DNA of 15,821 bases from JARRNO01 sp037384885. Lineage in GTDB: Bacteria > Acidobacteriota > UBA4820 > DSQY01. The DNA lies in assembly GCA_037384885.1 (NCBI GenBank), contig JARRNO010000062.1, positions 1-15,821 of the forward strand, given 5' to 3'. Shown one piece after another: positions 8,785-14,853 of the stretch. Below the pieces are notes generated by a model that saw only the letters and a program-made list of their open reading frames with translations, searched no databases and had not been told where the DNA came from. The position numbers and the translations under genes were made by a program. Within the stretch, counting starts at the first letter, position 1. Every line of letters starts with the position of its first letter.

Positions 8785-8802
8785 GCCCTGGAAAATCAGC
8801 CC
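8778..8802. terminator. inverted repeat holding both convergent stop codons
   Basis: GGGCTGA (8778-8784) and TCAGCCC (8796-8802) are perfect 7-base arms around an 11-base loop. Each arm contains the TGA stop of one of the two convergent genes. An overlapping smaller hairpin, AGGGCT-G-AGCCCT, occupies 8777-8789. No T-run follows on either strand, so a bidirectional terminator is only a suggestion. Confidence 0.35.
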
Positions 8803-9671
8803 AGCAGGAGCTGGTTGTCCGCCGAGCGGGATTCGCCGAGACTGGTAACGGCGATGGCGGGTGTTCCCAGGACGGGGCATTTTGTTTCGCAGATCCCGCA
8901 GCCGATGCAGAGATCCAGGTCCACGCGGGGTCTTTTCAATGAAACCGTACGTCCATCGCGGGCCTTGACCCGTCCCACCTCGAACCAGACGGCCTTTTTC
9001 GGGGTCGGGCAGACCTCCTCGCATACGATGCAGGGAACGCTGTGAGCCCACGGCAGGCATCGGCTTTGGTCGATCATGGCCAGGCCGATTCTGACCTTTG
9101 CCTTCCCTTCCTGGGAAAGCCGCTGGATGGCGCCGGTGGGGCACACTTGGCCGCAGAGGGTGCACCGGTATTCGCAATAGCCCAGTCTCGGAACGAGCAC
9201 AGGCGACCAGATCCCCTCCAGTCCGGCCTCAAGCAGGGTCGGTTGTAGACCGTTAGTGATGCAGACCTTCATGCATTCCCCGCATTTCACGCAGGCGGCC
9301 AGAAAATCCGGTTCCTTGAGAGCACCGGGCGGACGGATCAGCTTTGGGTTCGGGGTCCTGGGCTTGAAGGCCGGGACGGGCCGGAAAATCATGAGCGCCG
9401 CCACCCCTCCTGCAGCGGCGCCCAGAACCCGTCGGCGCCCGAGATCCACCCCGTTCGGAGATCTTTTCCAGGATAAGTGGAACCGGACGTCCCTCTCGGG
9501 GCAGGTCGCCTCGCAGTTCCAGCAGTAAAGGCACTCGGTGGGACGCCAGCCCTCTGCTTCGGAGGGCCGTGCCCCCCCTTGGCAGAAGGGCTCGCACAGG
9601 CGGCAGCCGGTGCAGTCTTCCTGCACGGACCGCTTGAGAAGGGCGAAGCGCGACGCCAACCCCAGAAGCGC
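8796..9671 (-). CDS. polyferredoxin (NapG-like), C-terminal part of a frameshifted NapH/NapG fusion
   Basis: About 291 residues carrying six four-cysteine groups that fit 4Fe-4S sites: CTGCRLC-EPFC, CLYCWNC-EATCP, CVKCGEC-MKVC, a CEYRCTLC-GQVCP group, a group ending PCIVCEEVCP, and CIGCGIC-ETKCP. Between the second and third is GRRRVLGAAAGGVAALMIF (near 9385-9442), a twin-arginine-like hydrophobic stretch of the sort that begins stand-alone NapG proteins, here internal. The sequence just before this frame's first start (TTG, 9659) reads ALLGLASRFALL, which continues the NapH-type membrane domain, and no ribosome site precedes the TTG. The segment is therefore best read as the second half of one protein whose first half lies in another frame (9673-10311). 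The likely role is electron transfer at the membrane; partner and substrate are unknown. Confidence 0.8.
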   Translation of the reverse strand, partial: ALLGLASRFALLKRSVQEDCTGCRLCEPFCQGGARPSEAEGWRPTECLYCWNCEATCPERDVRFHLSWKRSPNGVDLGRRRVLGAAAGGVAALMIFRPVPAFKPRTPNPKLIRPPGALKEPDFLAACVKCGECMKVCITNGLQPTLLEAGLEGIWSPVLVPRLGYCEYRCTLCGQVCPTGAIQRLSQEGKAKVRIGLAMIDQSRCLPWAHSVPCIVCEEVCPTPKKAVWFEVGRVKARDGRTVSLKRPRVDLDLCIGCGICETKCPVLGTPAIAVTSLGESRSADNQLLLG

Positions 9672-9672
9672 A

Positions 9673-10311
9673 CCGAGGTTCCACGAGGTTCAGAGCCAAA
9701 ATTCCGAGAAAGAGGAGCGTGATGAAGGCGCCCTGGTAAAAGTAAGGCTGTTCAAAGGCCAGGACGGTCCGGTGGAGAAATTTGTAACCTCCGTCGACAA
9801 TGGAAGCAATGCTGCTGGAGTCGATCTGATAGAGCGCATCGAAAGTCGCGTAAAAGCCGTGGTTGACAGCGGGGTACACGCCGAGTGAAAGGGACCGGAT
9901 CAAGAGGGACAGCGGATCGAAGAGACCGGCGAGCTGCATGGTGAACAGGGAGGAAACCAGGAGGAAGATCAGCAGGACGTACTTGACCCGGTACCAGTCA
10001 GGGGTGCGCGGCCTGGAGGTGCGTTTCCGCAGCAGCCCCACCATGTGATTCAACGTTCCAAGCGGGCAGATCCAGCCGCAGAACATTCGGCCCAGAACCG
10101 CGGTCGCGGCCAAAACAATCAAAGAGAGCCAGAAGGCTTTGACGAGGGTATGGGTGGATAGGAGCGTGGCCAGAAAGAGCAGCGGATCGAAATCGAGGAA
10201 CAGCTTGACCGGGTATCCGAGGGTGTCGGCCCCCTTGGCGGCCGTCTCTATGAACAAGAACAGAAAGAGCAGCAGGAAAAAAGCCTGGCTGAGCCGCCTG
10301 GCATGGCGCAT
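9673..10311 (-). pseudogene. NapH-type membrane Fe-S protein, N-terminal part; frame lost near 9673
   Basis: 213 residues in this frame match the NapH/Fer4_5 type: a hydrophobic N-terminal helix (9-22), a helix leading to the first CxxxCP motif FCGWICPLG (Cys 78, Cys 82), a helix at 109-129, and a last helix (about 193-209) ending LALNLVEPR. In this family that ending is normally followed by a second CxxxCP motif of the form FWCRYLCPLG, then ALLG. Here the EPR codons run straight into the bases for ALLG, which are in another frame. The original frame continues with unrelated sequence to a TAA at 9253. The family pattern implies loss of about 29 nt. The ATG at 10311 lies five bases after the DUF362 stop, with TGAGGA as ribosome site, so the two genes form an operon. 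An undamaged product would be about 514 residues. Confidence 0.75.
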
Positions 10312-10316
10312 GGTCC

Positions 10317-11225
10317 TCAGGCCCCGATTCGTGAAATGGCCAGCTTCGACAGCTCCATGGTTCCAATTCCGCGCCGCGCTCCCTCGCGCACGAATCCCAG
10401 GTCTCTGCCCTTCATGCCGAAAAAGGTGGCGCCGAAAGCGTCAATCGCGACCTGGTCCGTTCCCGCCACAACGGTATCGAGACGCTTCACATCTTTCAGG
10501 CTCCCTCCCTGCGGCCCGTTCCCCGTAAGGATTCGAACGGCGTCCAGGACGGTCAGCGTGGGCTTGAGAACCAGGGCCAGGTCCACGAGGCACGTGTCGA
10601 TGCGCTGGTGAATCCGGCCCCGGCGGCCCCCCATGACCCCCATCCAGTTCTTCAAGGACAGGGTCAAGCCGGCCAGACCGTGGTGCTTGGCGATGGGGAC
10701 GTTGATGATCTTGTCGGCTTCGAGGACGTCGCGATACAGGGGCCAGGAACTGAGAATTTCTCCGTGAATAGCGGTGTCTTTGAATTTTCGGTCGTTGATA
10801 AACGACACGTCCGCTCCCTGTGCGCGGGCGGCTTCCGCAATGCCGCTCTGGACGTAGCATCGCCTGGGGTCGTTGCAGGGGCGGTCGAAAACCTTCACGG
10901 TCTTGGCGCCGGCTTCGAAGCACATCCGGACGAGGGCCGCCACCACCTCCGGATTCGTGTTGGCCCCCTGTTCGGGTGTACGGTCCCACCCGATGTTCGG
11001 CTTGACCACGACAATGTCGCCCCGGCTGATAAAGCGCTTCATCCCGCCGAGCGCGTCGACCGCCGCCCGGGTGATCTTGGCCGGAGACTCCCCCTTGACC
11101 ACGGCCAGATCCGGGTGGCGAAACCGCGTGTTTTCAACGGCTTCCAGCGCCGTCCTGACACCTCCGGGCAGCGTCAATCCCGCCCCCGCCGTTGCCGTCA
11201 CTCGAAGGAAATCCCGTCGTTTCAT
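10317..11225 (-). CDS. DUF362 domain protein with Tat signal
   Basis: A 302-residue protein beginning MKRRDFLRVTATAGAGLTL, a clear twin-arginine signal, so it is probably exported folded, perhaps with a cofactor. The rest matches DUF362: VVVKPNIGW (72-80), TNPEVVAALVRM, KIINVPIAKHHGLAGLTLSLKNWMG (172-196), LTVLDAVRILTGNGPQGG (224-241) and DQVAIDAFGATFFG (257-270). There is no ferredoxin domain on this copy, unlike many DUF362 proteins that carry one. The direct downstream gene is a membrane polyferredoxin, which would provide the Fe-S part in trans; that pairing is inference. The family is uncharacterised for reaction. The ATG at 11225 follows a G-rich AGGGGG ribosome site. Three cysteines (102, 117, 123) lie outside any recognised Fe-S motif. 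Confidence 0.9.
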   Translation of the reverse strand: MKRRDFLRVTATAGAGLTLPGGVRTALEAVENTRFRHPDLAVVKGESPAKITRAAVDALGGMKRFISRGDIVVVKPNIGWDRTPEQGANTNPEVVAALVRMCFEAGAKTVKVFDRPCNDPRRCYVQSGIAEAARAQGADVSFINDRKFKDTAIHGEILSSWPLYRDVLEADKIINVPIAKHHGLAGLTLSLKNWMGVMGGRRGRIHQRIDTCLVDLALVLKPTLTVLDAVRILTGNGPQGGSLKDVKRLDTVVAGTDQVAIDAFGATFFGMKGRDLGFVREGARRGIGTMELSKLAISRIGA

Positions 11226-11292
11226 GGCCCCCTCCCCCTCTTCGTGGCTCGGACCAGCAATGCGGGATGTATGACCGGGTGATTAAGCAATA

Positions 11293-11319
11293 CTTATAGA
11301 CCTGTTGAAGCCGGGTCAA
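11293..11319 (-). promoter_or_regulatory. candidate promoter for the DUF362-polyferredoxin operon
   Basis: On the minus strand TTGACC (11319-11314) is followed after 15 bases by TATAAG (11298-11293), about 67 bases before the DUF362 start. The spacer is short for sigma-70, which lowers confidence. The surrounding gap of about 170 bases (11226-11398) holds nothing else that I recognise. Confidence 0.33.
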
Positions 11320-11398
11320 TTCACTGACGCTGAAATTCACCCCAAGGGCGGCACTTCACCCACCAGGAAAGGAGAAACGTGTTGCACCGGCCCGGGCT

Positions 11399-11830
11399 TC
11401 AAGCGTCTTCGGGGGCCCTTTCCCGGTAGATTCTTCCCGCAAGAAGAGTTGCGAGAATCACCTCGCAGATTCCCGTAATCATCCACACGAAGGGGAAAAA
11501 GCGGCCGACGGGACTCCAGCACGCCATCAGGAAGTTGTAGGGCACATGCATCAAAAGTCCGAGAACGAGACCAACCACGACGGCCGTCTTTGGTCCGGGG
11601 CCGAGCCTGGGGCGGACCGAGGCGTAAACCCATGCGATCAGCCAGCCGATGCAGAGCAGGCCGAGAATCCATAAAGGAGTGAAGGGCAGCCGGGGGTTCT
11701 GAAGGAACATCCCTGAACTCTGAGACTGCTGATAGCGTTGGGCGAGAAAGATCCCCTCCACGACAAAATCAATCACGTTCAGAAGCACTCCGGCGGCCAA
11801 CCCGCCCCAGAATAAGCGCGTCCAGTTCAT
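11399..11830 (-). CDS. four-helix membrane protein of unknown function
   Basis: A 143-residue hydrophobic protein with four predicted helices at roughly residues 7-29, 50-72, 81-103 and 110-133. The first helix contains the polar NVIDFVVEG, and the third ends in HVPYNF. This layout resembles a widespread group of small uncharacterised bacterial membrane proteins that start MNW-x-R; I do not recognise a named family with certainty. No catalytic motif is seen. GGGAGG lies a few bases before the ATG. The gene is divergent from the quinone oxidoreductase gene across 160 bases that hold a good minus-strand promoter. It ends about 170 bases before the DUF362 start and could be transcribed into that operon. 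Confidence 0.75.
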   Translation of the reverse strand: MNWTRLFWGGLAAGVLLNVIDFVVEGIFLAQRYQQSQSSGMFLQNPRLPFTPLWILGLLCIGWLIAWVYASVRPRLGPGPKTAVVVGLVLGLLMHVPYNFLMACWSPVGRFFPFVWMITGICEVILATLLAGRIYRERAPEDA

Positions 11831-11890
11831 CCGTCACCTCCCGGTTCGGTTGGAGCCCTCTCCGAAAACAAGCTTTCCAGATACCGCCTT

Positions 11891-11920
11891 AGTATAGGCA
11901 TGCCCTGCAAGCAGGGGCAA
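11891..11920 (-). promoter_or_regulatory. sigma-70-type promoter for the membrane protein gene, with dyad in the spacer
   Basis: Minus-strand TTGCCC (11920-11915), an 18-base spacer, then TATACT (11896-11891), about 60 bases before the ATG at 11830. The spacer contains most of the dyad CCCTGC-AA-GCAGGG (11903-11916), so a regulator bound there would block or retune this promoter. Confidence 0.45.
11903..11916. repeat. dyad CCCTGC-AA-GCAGGG, possible operator
   Basis: Six-base perfect arms with a 2-base centre. A third copy of the half-site, CCCTGC, lies at 11936-11941, directly against the TATACT (11942-11947) on the plus strand. Confidence 0.35.
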
Positions 11921-11941
11921 GGGGATGAACAATCGCCCTGC

Positions 11942-11947
11942 TATACT
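11942..11947 (+). promoter_or_regulatory. possible -10 hexamer for the quinone oxidoreductase gene
   Basis: TATACT 43 bases before the ATG at 11991. No clear -35 is present at 16-18 bases upstream, so either it needs an activator or the match is chance. Confidence 0.25.
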
Positions 11948-11990
11948 GGAAAAAAGAGCCGAACGATAGATTCTCTTGACGGGAGGTACT

Positions 11991-13025
11991 ATGAAGGCCA
12001 TGCAGCTGAAGAAGCACGGTCCACCGGGTGTCCTCGCTCCGGGAGTCTTCCCCGACCGCCCTCCGGCCCCCGGAGAGGTTGCGGTGGATGTGGCCGCCGC
12101 CGGAGTTAACTTTGCAGATATTCTCGCCCGGCTTGGCTTGTACGAAGCGGCGCCTCCCCCTCCGTTCATTCCCGGAATCGAAGCCGCCGGTACTGTCTCG
12201 GCAGCGGGTGAAGGGGTGAGCGAGCCAGCGCCGGGGCGACGGGTCATGCTCTTCTGTCCCTTCGGGGGGTACGCGACCAGAGTGGTGGTGAAGGCGGACT
12301 ACGTCTTTCCGATCCCGGACGATATGGACTTCGTGACGGCGGCCGCGCTCCCGGTCCAGTACCTGACCGCGTGGTACGGTCTCCACTCGCTGGCCGGCGT
12401 GAAACAGGGCGAGACGGTTCTCGTCCATGCGGCGGCCGGCGGCGTTGGTCTCGCAGCGCTCCAACTATGCCGGGCCGCCGGGGTGCGCGTCTACGCATCG
12501 GTGGGACACCCGGCGAAGGACGCCGCCGTCTTGGAAGCCTGCCCGGAAGCCCGGATCGTTCATTGCCGCGAGGAAAATTTCGGCCGGATCATCAAGAGGG
12601 AAGAGCCCTCCGGGGTGGACGTGGTGATGGATTCGGTGGGAGGCAATACCTTTGCGAGAGGATGGAAAATCCTGGCGCCAGCAGGCCGGTACGTCTTGTT
12701 CGGAGCGGCGTCCGCCGTGCGTCCCGGCCGCGTCTTTCGCCTTGCCGCGCTCTGGCGGCTGCGCCACATGCTTATTGTCTCTCCTCTCAAGATGATCGGC
12801 GAAAACCGGACGCTCTCGGGCTTCAACCTCTTTCACCTGGCGGGTAGGCGGGATCTCATGGAGCCGGCGGTCTCTGGTTTGGTGGAATCCTGGATGAGAG
12901 GTGAGATCAAGCCGAAAGTGGGGCACGTGCTCCCTCTGACGTCGGCCGCGGAGGCTCACCGGCTTCTCCAGGCGCGACAAACCATCGGGAAGGTCGTCCT
13001 GCTGTCGGATGGTGGGACCCGCTAG
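11991..13025 (+). CDS. VAT-1-like quinone oxidoreductase (zinc-independent MDR family)
   Basis: A 344-residue medium-chain dehydrogenase/reductase of the NADPH:quinone oxidoreductase type. The N-terminal catalytic domain contains GVNFADILARLGLY and FIPGIEAAGTV. The Rossmann motif AAGGVG is at residues 148-153 within VLVHAAAGGVGLAALQL. The C-terminal ENRTLSGFNLFHL and GKVVLL are typical of the VAT-1/QOR branch. The usual zinc-binding cysteines of alcohol dehydrogenases are absent, as expected for this branch. The expected reaction is NADPH-dependent reduction of quinones or enones in the cytoplasm; the substrate cannot be deduced. The ATG at 11991 is chosen because the family start MKA-x-QLKK matches and GGGAGG lies four bases upstream. 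Its TAG stop overlaps the stop of the convergent gene. Confidence 0.92.
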   Translation: MKAMQLKKHGPPGVLAPGVFPDRPPAPGEVAVDVAAAGVNFADILARLGLYEAAPPPPFIPGIEAAGTVSAAGEGVSEPAPGRRVMLFCPFGGYATRVVVKADYVFPIPDDMDFVTAAALPVQYLTAWYGLHSLAGVKQGETVLVHAAAGGVGLAALQLCRAAGVRVYASVGHPAKDAAVLEACPEARIVHCREENFGRIIKREEPSGVDVVMDSVGGNTFARGWKILAPAGRYVLFGAASAVRPGRVFRLAALWRLRHMLIVSPLKMIGENRTLSGFNLFHLAGRRDLMEPAVSGLVESWMRGEIKPKVGHVLPLTSAAEAHRLLQARQTIGKVVLLSDGGTR

Positions 13026-13446
13026 TCCCGGTCCCGCTCGTGTCCTCTTTTTTCCCCTCGCCCGCGGTCATGACCCCGTCCGCGCCCCTTTTCATGCTGC
13101 CAGCGTCCCGGTTCCCAGTACCAGCCTCGGTTGCCTTCCCTGCGCCATCGCCCTTCTTCCCAGCGGGCGCCGCGCCTCGGCGGCCGGGCATAATGTCCCC
13201 GCTGCCAGACATAACGGCCGCCTTCCCAATAATATCGGCCCGGAATCCATACCAGTCCAGCGGAGGGAGGGGGCGGCACTACGACGACCGGTGGGGCGGG
13301 GGAGCAGTCTGCACATAGATCATCCCTCCGGGAACAGCTACAGTCGCTCCAGCGGCAACACCCGGGGGGCCGACCACGCATGCGCAGGTCATGGCAAGCA
13401 ACGCGGCGCCGGCCGTGAGAGCAACCAGCTTCGAGGTCTTCTTCAT
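13022..13446 (-). pseudogene. YXWGXW-repeat envelope protein, single frameshift in a G/C run
   Basis: The first 51 codons encode a signal sequence (MKKTSKLVALTAGAALLAMTC...) with cysteines 21 and 23 that may be a lipobox, then a stretch ending YVQTAPPP. The frame then meets a stop within four codons. A second frame resumes exactly there with PVVVVPPPPS and W-x-x-G-x-[WY] repeats (WIPGRY, WQRGHY, WEEGRW, WEPGRW), then a basic Arg/Gly/His tail ending RDRD. Adding one C inside the run complementary to 13293-13302 would join the parts into about 140 residues, the normal size of YXWGXW lipoproteins. The function of these repeats is unknown; they are usually exported. The ATG at 13446 follows AGGAG. 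The last codon overlaps the oxidoreductase stop. Confidence 0.75.
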
Positions 13447-13489
13447 GGCGACTCCTATCTCCGCCGCGACGGCGGGTATCCCTCTCATA

Positions 13490-13533
13490 CGGCCGCATGC
13501 CCATAGGGGCTTTACACGCAAAAAATGCGGCCG
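13490..13533. repeat. 9-base inverted repeat in the divergent gap
   Basis: CGGCCGCAT (13490-13498) and ATGCGGCCG (13525-13533) are perfect arms around a 26-base loop, upstream of the YXWGXW gene and 97 bases before the ATG at 13630. It could be an operator or an mRNA stem; no regulator is known. Confidence 0.4.
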
Positions 13534-13629
13534 GATTACCTATTCATACTTATAGTTTTCATGGGCGTTATGCAAGAATACGCCGGATCGAGTCGATCGA
13601 AGCGAAACGCTTCTTCAGGAGGAGCCGGA

Positions 13630-13692
13630 ATGGGCGAGGGGTTTTCATCGGGTGTAAAATACGTTAGAAAACATGGAGGGAGGAGGGTCCGC
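13630..13692 (+). pseudogene. displaced N-terminus of the M20 amidohydrolase
   Basis: An ATG at 13630 sits seven bases after a perfect AGGAGG (13617-13622), the best translation start in the area. It reads MGEGFSSGVKYVRKHGGRRVRE, which resembles the charged N-terminal helix of M20 peptidases, but in a different frame from the rest of the enzyme. The correct frame opens at 13668 after a TAG and supplies RKHPDLADHEEETAGRIRNF, the family's HPEL-x-x-EEET block, yet has no ATG, GTG or TTG before 13779. A loss of 1 nt (or 4, 7 and so on) near 13687-13696 explains both. Confidence 0.55.
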
Positions 13693-13778
13693 GAAAACAC
13701 CCTGACCTTGCTGACCATGAAGAAGAAACGGCCGGACGAATCCGGAATTTTCTGGAACGCTATTCGCCGGACAGCTTC

Positions 13779-14798
13779 GTGGAGGAACTGGGGGGACATG
13801 GCCTGGCCGCCGTGTACGAGGGGGCGGAGAAAGGTCCCTCCGTGCTGGTGCGATGCGACCTGGATGCGCTGCCCATCCACGAAGACCTCGATGCCTCCTA
13901 CCGGTCCGGTCGTCCGGGCGTTGCCCACAAATGCGGACATGACGGCCATATGTCGATGGTGTCGGGATTGGCCCCCCTGCTTCATGCCGAACCTCCAGCC
14001 CGCGGCAGGGTGATCCTGCTGTACCAGCCGGCGGAAGAAACGGGGCAGGGGGCGGCCAGGGTGATCGAGGATCCCAAATTTGACGCCATCCGGCCCGATT
14101 ACGCCTTCGCCCTGCACAACCTTCCCGGCTTTCCCCTGGGAACCGTCGTCTTAAGGGACGGCTTTTTCGCATCGGCGTCGAGCGGCTTTATCGCCAGGCT
14201 CCAGGGGGAAACTTCCCATGCCGGAGAACCGCAGCAGGGAAAAAGCCCGGCATTGGCCGTCGCGGACCTGATTCAAACCCTGAGCGCCGTCCCCCAGTTC
14301 CATACCGCCCTCCATGAAGCCGCACAAGTCACCATTATCCATGCCCAGGTGGGAGAAAGAGCTTTTGGGACCTCCCCTGGAATGGGGGCCGTGATGGCCA
14401 CCTTGAGAGCCCACTCACAAGACGTCTTGGACCGCCTGTCGCAGCTTTGCCGGGCTCTTGCCGAGAAAATCGCCTCCGCCTACGATCTGAAGGTGTCATC
14501 GGAGATGACCGAAGAATTTCCCTCCACGGTAAACAACCCTGACTGCGTCAGGATGGTGGAGGATGCGGCGAAGAAAGCCGGCTGCCAAATCTCCCGGCCC
14601 GAAATCCCCTTCGCGTGGTCCGAAGATTTCGGCCATTTTACGCGAAGGACCCCCGGCGCCCTGTTCGGCCTGGGTTCCGGAGTGGGACAGCCGGCGCTGC
14701 ACCACCCGGACTACGACTTCCCTGATGCGCTGCTGCCCGTGGGAACAAGCGTGTTCGATGCGCTCATCCGCACTCTGGTGGGCAGTGCGGCCGGGTGA
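13779..14798 (+). CDS. M20 family (M20D) metallopeptidase / amidohydrolase, N-terminus out of frame
   Basis: 339 residues from the first usable in-frame start (GTG 13779); homologous sequence in the same frame continues upstream to 13668. The enzyme belongs to the M20D group (hippurate, N-acyl-amino-acid and IAA-amino-acid hydrolases), which cleaves N-acyl or amide bonds with two metal ions. Metal ligands are present: Cys 52 and His 54 in HKCGHDGHM, Glu 86/87 in QPAEETGQGA, His 112 in ALHNLPG, and His 308 in LHHPDYDFPD. The catalytic Asp region RCDLDALPIHE (25-35) and the lid domain motif TSHAGEPQ are intact. No signal peptide, so probably cytoplasmic. No ribosome site precedes the GTG, so a functional product would need the ATG at 13630 and a frame correction. 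Alanine racemase follows after 55 bases on the same strand. Confidence 0.85.
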   Translation: MEELGGHGLAAVYEGAEKGPSVLVRCDLDALPIHEDLDASYRSGRPGVAHKCGHDGHMSMVSGLAPLLHAEPPARGRVILLYQPAEETGQGAARVIEDPKFDAIRPDYAFALHNLPGFPLGTVVLRDGFFASASSGFIARLQGETSHAGEPQQGKSPALAVADLIQTLSAVPQFHTALHEAAQVTIIHAQVGERAFGTSPGMGAVMATLRAHSQDVLDRLSQLCRALAEKIASAYDLKVSSEMTEEFPSTVNNPDCVRMVEDAAKKAGCQISRPEIPFAWSEDFGHFTRRTPGALFGLGSGVGQPALHHPDYDFPDALLPVGTSVFDALIRTLVGSAAG

Positions 14799-14853
14799 AC
14801 ACGCGGCTCCATTTGAAAGGGGCCTGTCCGCTTCCTGATCTCGAGGGGGAATC

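Noticed and set aside
7846..9177. 443-codon minus-strand open frame across the DUF169 gene
   Set aside because: It lies antisense to the DUF169 gene and overlaps the polyferredoxin. Its product is rich in Arg, Pro and Gly without domain motifs, as expected of a GC-rich shadow frame.
9253..9672. The NapH-type frame continuing to 9253 as a real C-terminus
   Set aside because: After EPR this frame is Arg/Gly/Pro-rich with no Fe-S motif, while the other frame over the same bases carries several perfect ferredoxin cysteine groups.
10608..11282. 224-codon plus-strand open frame opposite the DUF362 gene
   Set aside because: Complement of a clear DUF362 coding sequence with Tat signal; the plus-strand product shows no family pattern.
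13692..13720. Programmed -1 frameshift in the M20 gene
   Set aside because: The bases GCGAAAACACCC do not make a standard X-XXY-YYZ heptamer, because the P-site codon GAA would have to re-pair with CGA. No strong downstream stem is evident, so a small deletion explains the facts more simply.
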